Below are positions 43,220 through 53,658 of a stretch of DNA of 64,000 nucleotides, piece after piece (within the stretch, counting starts at the first letter, position 1; every line of letters starts with the position of its first letter). The notes under the pieces are model-generated. The model was not told where the DNA came from, did not search any database, and saw nothing but the letters and a program-made list of their open reading frames with translations. The translations under genes were made by a program, and so were the position numbers. Source of the DNA: Gemmatimonadota bacterium (GTDB lineage Bacteria; Gemmatimonadota; Gemmatimonadetes; Gemmatimonadales; GWC2-71-9); NCBI GenBank assembly GCA_003222135.1, contig QHUM01000037.1, positions 62,001-126,000 on the forward strand. The letters are read 5' to 3'.

Positions 43220-43935
43220 GTGATGCGGCGATTCGCGTACGTCGGGACCACGCCGAAGCGATCCGCCTTCGCGGCGAACGCGACGTCCTCTGCGAGGTCC
43301 GCCTCGGCGAGCTGGAGGGCGGCTTCGGAGTCCGCGAGCGCCTCCTTCCAGCTCGCGAACTGCTCGGTCAGCACGAGCGCCGCCCGGGCCGCATCGTTCA
43401 GCTCGACTTTGCGGGTCCCCTTTTTCGCAACCTTCACGAGCCGGCCAGCGGTGTAGGCGTCCTCGATCGCGAACTGCTTTTCTCGGCCGGCGCAGATGAT
43501 CACCAAGTCGCCCCGTGTCGCGAGCAGCTGGCGGGCGCGCTCGCCCAGCACCCGGAAGTTGGCCGGCGCGCCCACCAACACGGGCTCGCCCCCTTGTGCC
43601 GCCACCAGCGCTGGCGTCCCGTTGGTCGTGGCGAGCACGATCGTCTTCCCGGCGACCGCAGCGGGTGTCATCTCCCGGGGCGAGTTCCCGAGCGCGAAGC
43701 CGTCGATCTTGACGCTGCGCCGCTCCCCCGCGAGCAGCACGCCGTCCTTCTCGAGGTGCGAGGCGAGCCGGACTGCTTCCTCGGACGTGGCAGCGGGGAT
43801 CACGGCCTTCGCCCCGTTCGCCAGCGCCGTCACGATCGTTGTGGTCGCGCGCAGCACGTCGATCACGACGATGCCCCGGCCGCCAAGATCGCCTGCGCCG
43901 AGGCCGAGGGGGGTGAAGTAGACGTCGATCTTCAT
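43216..43935 (-). CDS. comB: ComB-family 2-phosphosulfolactate phosphatase homologue (second copy)
   Basis: A complete 239-residue ComB-fold protein with [44 protein letters not shown] and [20 protein letters not shown]. The family is Mg-dependent and acts on 2-phosphosulfolactate, but lone ComB homologues are widespread where no ComA is near and their role there is unclear. It overlaps accC (ATGA) and ftsK (ATGA), far from comA at 572-1399. It may act on a different 2-phospho-hydroxyacid. The left-edge copy is the better candidate for the sulfolactate pathway. Confidence 0.82.
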   Translation of the reverse strand: MKIDVYFTPLGLGAGDLGGRGIVVIDVLRATTTIVTALANGAKAVIPAATSEEAVRLASHLEKDGVLLAGERRSVKIDGFALGNSPREMTPAAVAGKTIVLATTNGTPALVAAQGGEPVLVGAPANFRVLGERARQLLATRGDLVIICAGREKQFAIEDAYTAGRLVKVAKKGTRKVELNDAARAALVLTEQFASWKEALADSEAALQLAEADLAEDVAFAAKADRFGVVPTYANRRIT

Positions 43936-45287
43936 GACGGCTGGAGCAGCTGCGGCTCACGCTCGAGGAACTTGGTATCGACACGGCCCGCCACGAAGTC
44001 GGGGTGGCGCATGACCCGACTGAGGAAAGGAATGGTCGTGGTCACGCCCTCAATGATAAACGAGTCCAATGCCTGCCGCATGCGCGCCAGCGCTTCGGCG
44101 CGCGTATTGCCGTGCACGATCACCTTCGCCAACAGCGAGTCGTAATACGGCGGCACCGTGTAGCCGTCGTAGATGTGCGTGTCCACCCGCACGCCGGGAC
44201 CGCCCGGCGGATGGTAGGCGGTGATCGTGCCGGGGCTCGGCTGGAAGTTGCGCGCCGGGTCTTCGGCATTCACGCGGCATTCGATGGCATGCCCCCGCAG
44301 CCGGTGGCCGTTCATCACGAGCGACAGCGGCTCCCCCGCCGCGACCCGGATCTGTTCCTTCACGAGATCGAAGTTCGTACACATCTCCGTCACCGGGTGC
44401 TCGACCTGGATGCGCGTGTTCATCTCCATGAAGTAGAACGCACCGTCCTCGTCGAGCAGGAACTCGATCGTCCCCGCCCCCGCGTAGCTGATCTCTTGCG
44501 CCAGCCGGACCGCCGCATCCCCGATGTCCTGGCGCAGCGTCTGGTCCACGGCGGGACTCGGCGCCTCCTCGATCAGCTTTTGGTGGCGTCGCTGCACCGA
44601 GCAGTCCCGCTCGCACAGGTGCATGATGCGGCCGTGGGTGTCGCCCATGATCTGAATCTCCACGTGCCGCGGCCGCGCGAGGTACTTTTCGAGGTACACT
44701 TCGTCCGACCCGAACGCCGCGAGCGCCTCCTGGCGGGCGAGACTGAACGCTTGGCCAAACGACTCCCCGTCGGCGGCGACGCGCATCCCCTTGCCCCCCC
44801 CGCCCGCCGCGGCCTTGATGATCACCGGGAATCCGATCTTTTCGGCGATCTTCAACCCCGTGTCTGCATCCTCGACCGGCCCCGGCGAGCCCGGCACCGT
44901 CGGTACCTTGAGCTTCTGCGCCAGCTTGCGGGCCGCCGCTTTGTCGCCCATCTGGCGAATCTGGTCGCCGCTCGGGCCGATGAACGTGATGTTCGATGCC
45001 TTGACGATGTCGGCGAATTCGGCGTTTTCGGCGAGAAACCCGTACCCGGGGTGAATCGCGTCGGCGCCGGTGATCTCCGCCGCCGCGATGATGCGCGGAA
45101 TGTTGAGATAGCTGTCCCGCGACGGCGCCCGCCCGATGCACACGTCGTCGTCGGCGAACCGCGTGTGCAGGCACTCGCGGTCGGCCTCGGAATAGACCGC
45201 CACGGCTTCGATCCCCAGCTCCTTGCACGCACGGATCACCCGCAGGGCGATCTCCCCGCGGTTCGCGACCAGCACCTTCTTGAACAT
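43932..45287 (-). CDS. accC: Biotin carboxylase subunit of acetyl-CoA carboxylase
   Basis: A 451-residue enzyme that carboxylates biotin on AccB using ATP and bicarbonate, the first half-reaction of fatty-acid synthesis. Visible motifs are [19 protein letters not shown] at the start, the ATP-grasp glycine loop [35 protein letters not shown], and [15 protein letters not shown] with metal and bicarbonate-site residues. Length and order are canonical. It overlaps pilT by one base and the comB homologue by four. Confidence 0.97.
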   Translation of the reverse strand: MFKKVLVANRGEIALRVIRACKELGIEAVAVYSEADRECLHTRFADDDVCIGRAPSRDSYLNIPRIIAAAEITGADAIHPGYGFLAENAEFADIVKASNITFIGPSGDQIRQMGDKAAARKLAQKLKVPTVPGSPGPVEDADTGLKIAEKIGFPVIIKAAAGGGGKGMRVAADGESFGQAFSLARQEALAAFGSDEVYLEKYLARPRHVEIQIMGDTHGRIMHLCERDCSVQRRHQKLIEEAPSPAVDQTLRQDIGDAAVRLAQEISYAGAGTIEFLLDEDGAFYFMEMNTRIQVEHPVTEMCTNFDLVKEQIRVAAGEPLSLVMNGHRLRGHAIECRVNAEDPARNFQPSPGTITAYHPPGGPGVRVDTHIYDGYTVPPYYDSLLAKVIVHGNTRAEALARMRQALDSFIIEGVTTTIPFLSRVMRHPDFVAGRVDTKFLEREPQLLQPS

Positions 45288-46453
45288 CAGGGCGCGAGGT
45301 CGCCGCGCTGACCGGCTGCGGCCGTGGAGCCGCCGAACGCCCGGCTCTGCCCGGACTCGACGCCCGACACCTTGAGCGCGAACTCGCTCGGGTTGGTGGC
45401 GTAAAAGATCGCGCTCTCGTAGCTGATCACGCCCTGCTGGTACCAGTGGAACAGAGACTGGTCGAAGCTCTGCATCCCGTACTGCACCGAGCCCTGGGCG
45501 ATCAGGTCCGGGATGTTGAGCTGCTTCGTGATGTCGCGGATGTTGTCTTGCACCGCCGCCGTGTTGATCAGCACCTCCGACGCCGGCACCCGCCCCTGGC
45601 CGTCCTTCTTCGGGACCAGGCGGAGCGACACCACCGCCGCGAGCGCGGTCGACAGGAGGTGACGGATTTCGTCGTGCTGGTGCGGCGGGAAGAACGAGAT
45701 CACGCGGTTGATCGTCTGCGTGCAGTCCGTCGTGTGGAGCGTCGAGAACACCAGATGCCCGGTGTCCGCCGCCTTGAGCGCCGTATCGAGCGTCTCCATG
45801 TCGCGGATCTCGCCGATGAGGATGACGTCCGGCGCCTGGCGCAGCACGTGACGCAGCGCCGCGTTAAACGACAGCGTGTCGTTGCCCACCTCGCGCTGCG
45901 AAATGTTCGCCAGGTTGTCGCGGTGCAGAAATTCGATCGGGTCCTCGATCGTGATGATATTGACGCGCCGGCTCAGGTTGATGTGGTTGACCATCGCCGC
46001 CAGCGCCGTCGACTTCCCCGACCCTGTCACGCCGGTCACGAGCACCAGGCCACGCGGCTTGATCGCGATCTCCTCGATCACGGGGGGCAGGTTCAGCTCG
46101 CGGATCGTCTTGACTTCGTAGGGAATCGACCGGAAGGCGAACGCCACGGTGCCGCGCTGCTGGTACACGTTCGTCCGGAACCGACCCACGCCCGGCACGC
46201 CGATCGCGAAGTCCGCCTCCTTGTGCTCGGCGAACTCCTTCACCTGCCGCGGCGTCATGATCTGCTCGGCCAGCGATTTCAGCTCCTCCGGCTTGAGCGG
46301 AGCCGTCTCCAGCGACTGCAGCTCGCCGTTCACGCGGATGGTCGCCGGACGGCCCACCTTGAGCAGCAGGTCGGACGCGTTGCGCTGGACCATCTGCGTG
46401 ATGGCCTGCTTGAAGTTGAAGGTCGCGCCGGCGGTAGCAGGGGCGTCAGGCAT
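45287..46453 (-). CDS. pilT: PilT-family twitching-motility retraction ATPase
   Basis: A 388-residue secretion-type ATPase that depolymerises type IV pili. It shows [19 protein letters not shown] (Walker A), [12 protein letters not shown] (Asp box), [20 protein letters not shown] (Walker B) and [12 protein letters not shown] (His box). The C-terminal AIRNLIRE-like motif reads AVQDNIRD. The ATG at 46453 overlaps the accB stop by 8 bases; upstream in-frame Met codons lie within accB. Finding it between accB and accC is unusual and no other pilus gene is in the window. A PilU-like accessory role is possible. Confidence 0.93.
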   Translation of the reverse strand: MPDAPATAGATFNFKQAITQMVQRNASDLLLKVGRPATIRVNGELQSLETAPLKPEELKSLAEQIMTPRQVKEFAEHKEADFAIGVPGVGRFRTNVYQQRGTVAFAFRSIPYEVKTIRELNLPPVIEEIAIKPRGLVLVTGVTGSGKSTALAAMVNHINLSRRVNIITIEDPIEFLHRDNLANISQREVGNDTLSFNAALRHVLRQAPDVILIGEIRDMETLDTALKAADTGHLVFSTLHTTDCTQTINRVISFFPPHQHDEIRHLLSTALAAVVSLRLVPKKDGQGRVPASEVLINTAAVQDNIRDITKQLNIPDLIAQGSVQYGMQSFDQSLFHWYQQGVISYESAIFYATNPSEFALKVSGVESGQSRAFGGSTAAAGQRGDLAP

Positions 46454-46940
46454 GAGGGTCCACTCGGAAAAGAGGCTGGCCGAACTCGACCGGCTGGGCG
46501 TTCTCGACACACACTTCGCGCACCAGCCCCGCGACTTCGGCCTCGATCTCGTTCATGATCTTCATCGCTTCGATGATGCACACCACTTGCCCGGCAGCGA
46601 CGCGGCTGCCGGCTTTCACATACGGATCCGCACCCGGCTCGGGCGCGGAGTAGAACGTGCCGACCATGGGGGACTTGATGTCGACCAGGTGCGTTTTCGG
46701 CGGCGCGGCCGCGCCCGGCGCGGTCGGGGCGACCGGAACGAGCATCCCGCCGGGCGTCTGCGCAACGACCATGTGCGGCCCCCCCCCTCCCCCACCGCCG
46801 CCCGCGTTAGTCCCGTGGCCCACTTTCGTGACCTGGATCGACGACCACCGCCCGAACAGACCCCGGCGCACCTCGATCGCCCCGAGCTCCGGGGCCTCCT
46901 TCAAGATCTGCACCAGCTGCGCGATGATGGCGAGGTTCAT
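46446..46940 (-). CDS. accB: Biotin carboxyl carrier protein of acetyl-CoA carboxylase
   Basis: A 164-residue AccB with an N-terminal helical domain, a Gly/Pro/Ala-rich linker (including eight consecutive Gly) and a C-terminal biotinyl domain. The biotinylated lysine is in [14 protein letters not shown]. The ATG at 46940 starts [10 protein letters not shown]; a TTG three codons upstream is less likely. It follows pepP by 12 bases and overlaps pilT. Order aroQ-pepP-accB-accC is conserved in many bacteria, here with pilT inserted. Confidence 0.95.
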   Translation of the reverse strand: MNLAIIAQLVQILKEAPELGAIEVRRGLFGRWSSIQVTKVGHGTNAGGGGGGGGPHMVVAQTPGGMLVPVAPTAPGAAAPPKTHLVDIKSPMVGTFYSAPEPGADPYVKAGSRVAAGQVVCIIEAMKIMNEIEAEVAGLVREVCVENAQPVEFGQPLFRVDPHA

Positions 46941-46952
46941 AGACCCCAAAAT

Positions 46953-48047
46953 CTACACGAGTTCGAGAAGTTCCGTGCGACCGTCCGACAAGAGGACCGG
47001 TCCCGTGGCCGACAAGTGGACGTCGTCTTCGATCCGCACACCCCCCTGCCCGGCGAGATACACGCCCGGCTCGATCGTCACCACCGCGCCGACGGGAAGC
47101 GGATCGGCGTTCGTCTTGGACAGCCGCGGCGCCTCGTGCACTTCCAGTCCCAGCCCGTGCCCGAGCGAGTGACCGAACGCGTCGCCGAACCCGCGCGCTG
47201 CGATCACGTCCCGCGCGAGCGCGTCGGCGTCGCGCCCGGTCATCCCGGCGCGGACGCATTCGCGCGCCCGCCGCTGCGCCTCCGCCACCAGCTCGTACAA
47301 CGCTCGCTGCCGCTCCGTCGCCCGCGCGCCGACGACGAGCGTGCGCGTGATGTCGGCGCAGTAGCCGTCCACTTGCGCACCGAAGTCCAGCAGCAGCCAC
47401 TCGCCCTTCGCGACCACCCGCCGGCTCGAGCGCGCGTGCGGCAGCGCCGCCCGCGGGCCCGATGCCACGATCGTGGAAAACGGGTGTCCCTCGCTCCCCA
47501 GCCGCCGCAGCGCCCCCTCGAGCACGCCGGCGATCTCGAGCTCCGTCATCCCCACCCGCACCCGCGGCAGGGTGTCCCGCAGCGCCGCACCCGCCAGGTC
47601 AGCCGCGCCGCGGATCGCAGCCACCTCACCCGGCCCCTTGGCGGCGCGCAGCCGCTCCACCAGATCCTTGGTCGCCATCCAGCGCCACGCCTGACCGGCC
47701 TGCGTGAAGCGCTCGGCGTCCTGCACGGTGAGCGCGTGCGCCTCGTACCCCACCGCGGCGAGCGGCCCGAGCGTGGCCAACTCCTTGAAGAACCGGTCCC
47801 ACACGCTCGTGCTCTCGACCTCGACCCGGGCCACGGCGCCCGCTTCGGCCCGCGCTTGCTCGTCGTAGCGAAAGTCGGTCACCAACAGCACGTCGCCGCG
47901 GGTCACCGCCACGAGGGCCGCGGAGCCGCTGAAGCCGGTCAGGTAGCGAATGTTGGCGCGCGACGTCACGAGCAGCCCATCCAGCGCCGCGGCGGCGAGC
48001 GTGCCGACGAGCGCCTCCTGTCGCTGGCGCCGCGGATCAGCGTGCAT
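46953..48047 (-). CDS. Xaa-Pro aminopeptidase (M24B family)
   Basis: A 364-residue pita-bread metallopeptidase. The N-terminal creatinase-like domain ([17 protein letters not shown]) is followed by the catalytic domain. The five metal ligands of the family are visible in [19 protein letters not shown] (two Asp), [14 protein letters not shown] (His), [10 protein letters not shown] (Glu) and [10 protein letters not shown] (Glu). It removes N-terminal residues that precede proline. It overlaps aroQ by 11 bases. Confidence 0.93.
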   Translation of the reverse strand: MHADPRRQRQEALVGTLAAAALDGLLVTSRANIRYLTGFSGSAALVAVTRGDVLLVTDFRYDEQARAEAGAVARVEVESTSVWDRFFKELATLGPLAAVGYEAHALTVQDAERFTQAGQAWRWMATKDLVERLRAAKGPGEVAAIRGAADLAGAALRDTLPRVRVGMTELEIAGVLEGALRRLGSEGHPFSTIVASGPRAALPHARSSRRVVAKGEWLLLDFGAQVDGYCADITRTLVVGARATERQRALYELVAEAQRRARECVRAGMTGRDADALARDVIAARGFGDAFGHSLGHGLGLEVHEAPRLSKTNADPLPVGAVVTIEPGVYLAGQGGVRIEDDVHLSATGPVLLSDGRTELLELV

Positions 48048-48483
48048 GGCGGGACGCGAGATAGCCGACCAGGCCCTCGAGTCCCAGCCGGTAGCTCTCG
48101 GCCCCGAACCCCGTCACCACGCCGACGGCGACGTCCGCGAGCACCGAGCGGCGGCGCTCGGGTTCGCGGGCGAAGATGTTCGACAGGTGAACCTCGACGA
48201 ACGGCACGCGCACGGCGAGGAGCGCGTCCCGGACGGCCAGGCTGGTGTGCGTGAAGGCGGCCGCGTTGATCACGGCGCCGTCCGCCCGCCCCTTGAGCCC
48301 CTGGATCGCATCCACCAGCTCGCCCTCGTGGTTGGTCTGCGTCCAGGTCACATTGACGCCGAGCGCCTGCGCGCGCTCCCGCGTCCGTGTCTCGATTTCG
48401 GCCAGCGTCGCCCGGCCGTACAGCTCCGGCTCCCGCTCACCCAGCAGATTGAGGTTGGGGCCGTTCAGCACGGCGATGTCCAC
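48037..48483 (-). CDS. aroQ: Type II 3-dehydroquinate dehydratase
   Basis: A 148-residue dodecameric-type enzyme of the shikimate pathway. [23 protein letters not shown] has the active-site loop with the general-base Tyr (YG). [20 protein letters not shown] and EVHLSN (catalytic His) follow in the usual order. The GTG start shares a base with the stop codon of the upstream TPR gene, so the two are coupled. Length is normal for the family. Confidence 0.96.
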   Translation of the reverse strand: MDIAVLNGPNLNLLGEREPELYGRATLAEIETRTRERAQALGVNVTWTQTNHEGELVDAIQGLKGRADGAVINAAAFTHTSLAVRDALLAVRVPFVEVHLSNIFAREPERRRSVLADVAVGVVTGFGAESYRLGLEGLVGYLASRHAR

Positions 48484-50156
48484 TAAGACTTGAGCCCTTT
48501 CAGCCAGGCCTGAAACTGATCGAGGTCACCCTCGTCTTCGAGCGGTGGACGCGGCTTCGGGCCCGACGGCCGCGCCGCTCCTCTCGCCCCGCCGCCCGCC
48601 GGCGTCGCCCCATCGTCGGGCCGCGCTCCCGATGCGCCGAAAAACTGGTCGAACGAGAACCCCCCCGTCGCGCTCGGCCCCGGCGTCGGTGGCGCGCTTG
48701 CAGGCGGATTCGGCGCCGGGGGCTCCGCCACGGGCGCCGGCGCCCGCGACCCCTCGTCGCCGAACACCTGGTCGAGGGAAATCGTGTCCTCGGCGGGGCG
48801 GCTCGCCTCGCCCAGAGTGGGCTCGTCCGGCTGGCGCGGGGCTTCCGGGGGCGCGACGGCAAACGCACGCTCCAGCGGCGAGGCCGCCACCGCCGCCGCC
48901 TGGGGCCGCCCGGCCAGGATCCGCTTCAAGAACATCGGCACCGATTCACCCGTCTCCCGCCCGCCACCCCATTTCTTCCCCGGTGACAGCGCGTCAACGC
49001 GCGCGTGGAGCCGCGTGTCGTCCGGCCGCTGCGTCAGCAGCGCTTGATACACGCGCAGCGCCTCCTCCGGGTGCCCCTGCTTGAGATACAGGTCCGCCAT
49101 CGTTTCGGTGACGACCGGCTCGGCGCGCGAGAGCGCCGCCGTATCCGCCGCGCCGTCATCGTCCGATAACACGACCGCCGCGGGTGGCGCCTCTTCGACG
49201 AAAGGCGGCGCTTGCGGTGGCGGGGGGAGGGGCGGAGGCGGGGGTGCGAGCGGCGTGGGCCACGCCGGCTGAGACGGGGCCACGGCGGAAGGGGGCGAGG
49301 CGACCGCCGGCGGCCGAGGCGGTGTCACGTCCTCCGGCATGATCAGGGGCAGGTCCACCGTCGGCAGATCCGGCTCAGGCTCGGGGGTCGCATCCGCCGG
49401 TGCGCCGAACGTGCCGCTCTCGTACTGCGTGGCGGCCAGCCCCTCGACCTCGAGCTCCTGCGGCTTGAGCGCCACTTCTTCCTGAATCTCGAGACCCTCG
49501 GCCTTGGCCGCATCGTGTGCCACGGCGTTGAAATCCAAGGTCCCGTCGAATGTCTCGATGTCTCCAGTCTGCGGCTTCACCTCGAGCTGCGGCGTCACCG
49601 GTTCCTCGACCGTGTGCTCCAGAACGAATTCGGGGCGCGGCATCGGCGCGGTGATCGTCCCGCCCGCCGCGGGCCGCTCCGGGACGAGCACGGCCGGCGG
49701 GGGCATCGGAACGGGGGCGGCTGGTGGGATGGGCTTCGGCGCGGCCTGGGCCGCCTTCCCCTTGTTACGGGCCAGCCCCTCGGCGGCATCGCCGTTCATC
49801 GGATCGGCGGTAAGCAGCCGCGACAACCATTGCCCCGCCTCGTCGTACCGTCCCCCCCGCTCCGCGATGTCGGCGAGCAGCTTGAGCGCGAGGACGTTTT
49901 CGGGGTCCAAGTCCAGGACCTTGCGGAACACCTGCGACGCGGTGGTGTCGTTCTTCAGGTCGAGGAAGCAGCGCCCGTAGACAATGTGGGCGCTGACGTA
50001 ATCGGGGTGCCGCTCGAGCCCCGACTTGCACAGTTCGATGGCTCTATCTAGTTCCCCCGCTTTGCGATAGGCGTCCGCCAAGGGCGCGAAGTTGCGGCCC
50101 TTGGGGTTCTCGGCCCATCGCTTTTCGAGCTTTTCTATTTCGCTGGTATAGGCCAC
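48483..50156 (-). CDS. TPR-repeat scaffold protein
   Basis: A 557-residue protein. Residues 1-130 hold about four tetratricopeptide repeats ([30 protein letters not shown] and [22 protein letters not shown] are typical, cut here for length). A long Pro/Ala/acidic linker follows, then one isolated TPR near 355-390 ([19 protein letters not shown]). The C-terminus is low complexity and ends [10 protein letters not shown]. It has no signal peptide and is probably cytosolic. It heads the aroQ-pepP-accB-pilT-accC operon, and pilT in the same operon makes a pilus or polar-assembly scaffold possible but unproven. Confidence 0.7.
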   Translation of the reverse strand: MAYTSEIEKLEKRWAENPKGRNFAPLADAYRKAGELDRAIELCKSGLERHPDYVSAHIVYGRCFLDLKNDTTASQVFRKVLDLDPENVLALKLLADIAERGGRYDEAGQWLSRLLTADPMNGDAAEGLARNKGKAAQAAPKPIPPAAPVPMPPPAVLVPERPAAGGTITAPMPRPEFVLEHTVEEPVTPQLEVKPQTGDIETFDGTLDFNAVAHDAAKAEGLEIQEEVALKPQELEVEGLAATQYESGTFGAPADATPEPEPDLPTVDLPLIMPEDVTPPRPPAVASPPSAVAPSQPAWPTPLAPPPPPLPPPPQAPPFVEEAPPAAVVLSDDDGAADTAALSRAEPVVTETMADLYLKQGHPEEALRVYQALLTQRPDDTRLHARVDALSPGKKWGGGRETGESVPMFLKRILAGRPQAAAVAASPLERAFAVAPPEAPRQPDEPTLGEASRPAEDTISLDQVFGDEGSRAPAPVAEPPAPNPPASAPPTPGPSATGGFSFDQFFGASGARPDDGATPAGGGARGAARPSGPKPRPPLEDEGDLDQFQAWLKGLKS

Positions 50157-50305
50157 GGCCTAAGTTCTTGGGGGAATTGGTCGAAGATAGTGTTCGGCCG
50201 GCGCCGCTGTCAATCGGAATTGGGTCCCCGTCGCTTGAGTTTCCTCGTTGTCGTTCTTAGACTTATGCCCCCTCCCGTCCCCTCTGGCCCGGAGCTGCAC
50301 GTCCT

Positions 50306-52141
50306 ATGATGCGCTCCATGCGCGTGATTTATAAGCCCGTGTTCGTCGTCGTGGCGGTCTCGTTCATCGGCTGGCTGGCCTACGGCCAGGTGACGGACAT
50401 TCTGGGCGGCGGGCGCGACGTGGTCCTCAAGGTCAATGGCCAGATCGTGCGCGCCACCCAATTCCAGGCGGCGCTCCAGAACGCGATCGAAGAATCGCGC
50501 CGCCGGGGCGGCGGGCGGCTGAGTCGCGAGGACGAGCAGCAGCTCCAGGACCAAGTCACCGACCAGTTCATCCAGCGGATTCTGCTCGAGCGCGAATACC
50601 ACCGGCTCGGTATCCAGGTCTCCGACGACGAGATCCGCCAGATCGCACGCAGCACGCCGCCGCCGCAGATCCTGCGACAGATCATGGAGGACCCGACCTT
50701 CCAGACGAACGGTCAGTTCGACATCACGAAATGGCAGCGTTACCTGGGGAGCGCGAGCGAGGAGTTTCGAGCGCAAATCGAGCAGCTGTACCGCGAATAC
50801 CTCCCGGAGCGCAAGCTGGAGGAGTACCTCACGGCTGACGTGTACGTCTCCGACGCGAAGCTGTGGCGCATCTGGCGCGATCAGCACGAGTCGGTGACCG
50901 TCGCCGTACTCGCCTTCCGCCCGGAACAGATCCCTGACTCACTCGCCGGGGTAACGGACGCCGAGCTCGAGCGCTACTACACGACTCACAGGGACGAATT
51001 CAAGCGTCCGGCGACGGCCTGGCTGAGCTACCTGGCGCAGCCGAAGGTGCCTGACGCCGCCGACACGGCCGCGGCGCTCACCAGAGCGCGGCGGCTCCGG
51101 GCGGAGGTCGCGGGCGGCGCGGCGAAGTTCGAGGACGTGGCGAAGAAGGAGTCCGCCGATTCGGTCTCCGGCGCGCGCGGCGGCGATCTCGGCTGGGTGA
51201 AGCGCAACGAAGGTGGCTTCGATCCGCAATTCCTCGCGGCGCTGCGGCGACTCACGCCGGGGGAGCTCAGCCAGCCGGCGCTATCGAGCTTCGGCTATCA
51301 TTTGATCCGCGTCGACGCGGCGAAAGGCGACTCACTGCACGTGCGTCACATCCTGATCCCGATCGTGCCGCAGGGCAAGCACCTCGACCAAATCGATGCG
51401 CGGACCGACTCGCTGGATCACCTCGCCGCCGAGCAAACGGACGGCGCGCGGCTGGACAGCGCGGCGCAGCGGCTGCACCTCCCCGTGGCCCAGGCGTCAA
51501 GACTGATCCAGGGTGACCGGCTGACGCTGGGTCGGTACGTGATCTCCGACGTGAGCGTGTGGGCGTTCGAGGCGCGGCCGGGCGAAACGAGCCCGCTGAT
51601 CGAAGGGGAGCGCGCGAACTACGTGTTCCGACTGGATTCGCTGTACGCCGCAGGCACGCCGCCCCTGGCGCAGATCCGCGACCGGGTGCTCGGGGTGGCC
51701 CGTTACGAGAAGAAGAAGGCGATCGCGCGGCAGCGCGCCGCCCTAGCCCTGGCCGAGCTCGCCTCCGCACCGGATCTGCTGCAGGCCGGCAGAGCGCGCG
51801 GCCTGCCGGTGGAGAGGCTCGGGCCCTTCACGCGCCTCAATCCTCCATCGGCGATCGCGCGTGAGCCCGTGGTGGAGGGCACGGCGTTCGGCCTCCAGCC
51901 GGGCCAGCGCACCGGCGTGCTCGTCGGCACGACGGGCTGCTTCATCCTGCAGGGGGTCGCGCACCAAGCCGCCGACTCCGCCGCGTGGCTGAAACAACGG
52001 GACCAGCAGCGGGAAGCGCTCCTACGGTCGGCGCAACAAGCCCGGGTACAGCAGTACCTCGCCGCCCTCCGGGCGCAGGCGCGGATCGTGGACCGTCGGA
52101 AGGAAGTCTTTCGGCCGACGACGTCCGAAGGCGGAGCCTAG
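50306..52141 (+). CDS. SurA/PpiD-like membrane-anchored peptidyl-prolyl isomerase
   Basis: A 611-residue periplasmic foldase with one N-terminal transmembrane anchor (FVVVAVSFIGWLAYG) and a SurA_N-type chaperone region (residues 40-210). A parvulin domain lies at about 235-335: KFEDVAKKESADSVSGARGG, DLGWVKRNEGGFDPQFLAAL and GYHLIRV. A second, poorly conserved rotamase-like segment follows. It would help outer-membrane proteins fold, such as the LptD-like barrel at the right edge. It is the only plus-strand gene after 31378. Its stop TAG overlaps the tatA stop in a shared CTAG. The 149-bp spacer 50157-50305 should hold divergent promoters. Confidence 0.85.
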   Translation: MMRSMRVIYKPVFVVVAVSFIGWLAYGQVTDILGGGRDVVLKVNGQIVRATQFQAALQNAIEESRRRGGGRLSREDEQQLQDQVTDQFIQRILLEREYHRLGIQVSDDEIRQIARSTPPPQILRQIMEDPTFQTNGQFDITKWQRYLGSASEEFRAQIEQLYREYLPERKLEEYLTADVYVSDAKLWRIWRDQHESVTVAVLAFRPEQIPDSLAGVTDAELERYYTTHRDEFKRPATAWLSYLAQPKVPDAADTAAALTRARRLRAEVAGGAAKFEDVAKKESADSVSGARGGDLGWVKRNEGGFDPQFLAALRRLTPGELSQPALSSFGYHLIRVDAAKGDSLHVRHILIPIVPQGKHLDQIDARTDSLDHLAAEQTDGARLDSAAQRLHLPVAQASRLIQGDRLTLGRYVISDVSVWAFEARPGETSPLIEGERANYVFRLDSLYAAGTPPLAQIRDRVLGVARYEKKKAIARQRAALALAELASAPDLLQAGRARGLPVERLGPFTRLNPPSAIAREPVVEGTAFGLQPGQRTGVLVGTTGCFILQGVAHQAADSAAWLKQRDQQREALLRSAQQARVQQYLAALRAQARIVDRRKEVFRPTTSEGGA

Positions 52142-52377
52142 TCGCTCAGCCGCTTGGGATCGCCGCCGGTCGGAACGGAGGAGGACGTCCCCGGGGGCTG
52201 GAGGTTACGCGGCGGCGCGGCCGGCTGGTCGCTGGTGGCGTCCTTCAAGCTGCGGTTGAACTCCTTTATCCCCTGGCCGATCGACTTTCCGATCTCGGGG
52301 ATCCGCTTGGCGCCGAACACCAGCACCAGCACCAGCAGCAGGATCAGGATGTGGCTGAACGACAGGTCTCCGAACAT
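52138..52377 (-). CDS. tatA: TatA-family Sec-independent translocase component
   Basis: A 79-residue protein with one N-terminal transmembrane helix (HILILLLVLVLVFGAKRIPE) and the hinge FGAKRIPEIGKSIGQGIKEF, then a short amphipathic helix and an acidic/Pro-rich tail. It forms the pore-like component of the twin-arginine export system. GAGG lies about 5 bases before the ATG. No tatB or tatC is in the window, so TatA may double as TatB here. It ends tail to tail with the foldase gene. Confidence 0.93.
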   Translation of the reverse strand: MFGDLSFSHILILLLVLVLVFGAKRIPEIGKSIGQGIKEFNRSLKDATSDQPAAPPRNLQPPGTSSSVPTGGDPKRLSD

Positions 52378-52390
52378 ACGCGCCTCGTTT

Positions 52391-52690
52391 TCAGAATATC
52401 GATCGGGCTACGAAGTAGGCGATCGCCACACCCACGACGGCCAGCAATGACACGTCGAACCCGATCGGGCCGAGCGTGATCGATACGACGAGCAGGTCGA
52501 GATGCACGGGCCCGAAGGTCGGCGTCACGGCCGTGGTAAAGAACTCTTTCGCCGCGCCCTGCGGCAGGAATCGTCGCAGCAGCGCGTGGAGCAACCCGCC
52601 GAGCACGAACCCGCCGGCGAGGAACCCCACGTAAAATAGCGGCCCGCGGTGGCCGCGCGCCACGGGCCTAGCTGCGCCGCTCCACTGCAT
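52391..52690 (-). CDS. DUF4321 family small membrane protein
   Basis: About 99 residues with two hydrophobic helices (FYVGFLAGGFVLGGLLHALL and VSLLAVVGVAIAYFVA). A middle segment, TPTFGPVHLDLLVVSITLGP, resembles the DLGVISLTFG pattern of DUF4321. Function is unknown. The start may be the ATG at 52690, which overlaps the upstream gene, or a GTG at 52663 just 4 bases after its stop; the latter begins closer to the family N-terminus. It lies between the polyprenyl synthase and tatA. Confidence 0.7.
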   Translation of the reverse strand: MQWSGAARPVARGHRGPLFYVGFLAGGFVLGGLLHALLRRFLPQGAAKEFFTTAVTPTFGPVHLDLLVVSITLGPIGFDVSLLAVVGVAIAYFVARSIF

Positions 52691-53657
52691 ACGCAATGCT
52701 GTCTCGTAGGGCGTCGCGCGCGGGCGACGGCGGCAGGATCTCGAGCTCCGCCTCGGCGCGCTGCGCCAGCTCGAGCGCGCGGCGCCGGGCGTAGTCGAGC
52801 CCGCCGGCGGTCTCCACCAGCTGCATGACCTCCGCGACCAGCGGATCTCCCGGATCCGGCGTGGTCATCAACTCGGCCACCAGGCGCCGCTGCCCCGGCC
52901 CCATCGCGGCGAGGGCGGCGATCAGCGGCAAGGTCACCTTGTGCTCCTTCAGATCGAGGCCGGACGGCTTGCCGGTCACCGCTTCGCGCTCGGTATAATC
53001 GAGCAGATCATCGGTGATCTGGAACGCCATCCCGAGCCGCAGGCCGAAGCGCGCCAGCGCTTCCCGATACGGCACCGGTGCCCGGAGCGCGCCCACCTCG
53101 CACGCACCCGACAAGAGCGAGGCCGTCTTCGAGCGGATCAACTGGTCGTACTGCGCCTCGTCGTAGGCGAGCTTGTCGTGCGCTTCGAGCTGCCGCATCT
53201 CGCCGATCGTCATCTCGTTGGTGACCCGGGCGAACACGCGCAGCGGCGCGAGGTCATCCAGTCGAACGAGCTCGATGATGGCCCGGGAGTAGAGGTAATC
53301 GCCCATGATCACCGCCACCTGGTGCGAAAACAGGGCGTTGATCGTCGGCATCCCGCGCCGCAGCACTGAGTGGTCCACCGAGTCGTCGTGCACCAGCGTG
53401 GCCAGATGGATCAGCTCCACGACCGCGGCGAGCGTCACCGTCCGTGCATCCTCCGCCCCGGACGCCCGATGGCTGAGGAGCAGCAGCGTCGGGCGGAACA
53501 ACTTCCCCTTCATCCGCAGTAAGTGCTCGTTGACGAGGGCGATGATGGGGAAGTCCGCGGTGATGATGCGGCGGAGCTCCTCGGCCACGCGCTCCAGCTC
53601 GCCCGCCACGGGCCGCTGGATGTCCCCCAGGGAAACGGGGGCGAGCTGCTGGCTCAC
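52668..53657 (-). CDS. Long-chain polyprenyl diphosphate synthase (IspB-like)
   Basis: A 329-residue trans-prenyltransferase. Both aspartate-rich motifs are present: LVHDDSVDHSVLRRG (first, DDxxD) and FQITDDLLDYTEREA (second, DDxxD). KLFRPTLLLLSHRASG and the lysine-containing LKEHKVTLPL complete the pattern. It elongates FPP or GPP with IPP to the side chain of a respiratory quinone (chain length not readable). It starts at a GTG one base after the stop of the large TPR gene. Confidence 0.93.
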   Translation of the reverse strand: MSQQLAPVSLGDIQRPVAGELERVAEELRRIITADFPIIALVNEHLLRMKGKLFRPTLLLLSHRASGAEDARTVTLAAVVELIHLATLVHDDSVDHSVLRRGMPTINALFSHQVAVIMGDYLYSRAIIELVRLDDLAPLRVFARVTNEMTIGEMRQLEAHDKLAYDEAQYDQLIRSKTASLLSGACEVGALRAPVPYREALARFGLRLGMAFQITDDLLDYTEREAVTGKPSGLDLKEHKVTLPLIAALAAMGPGQRRLVAELMTTPDPGDPLVAEVMQLVETAGGLDYARRRALELAQRAEAELEILPPSPARDALRDSIAYAVERRS

Positions 53658-53658
53658 G

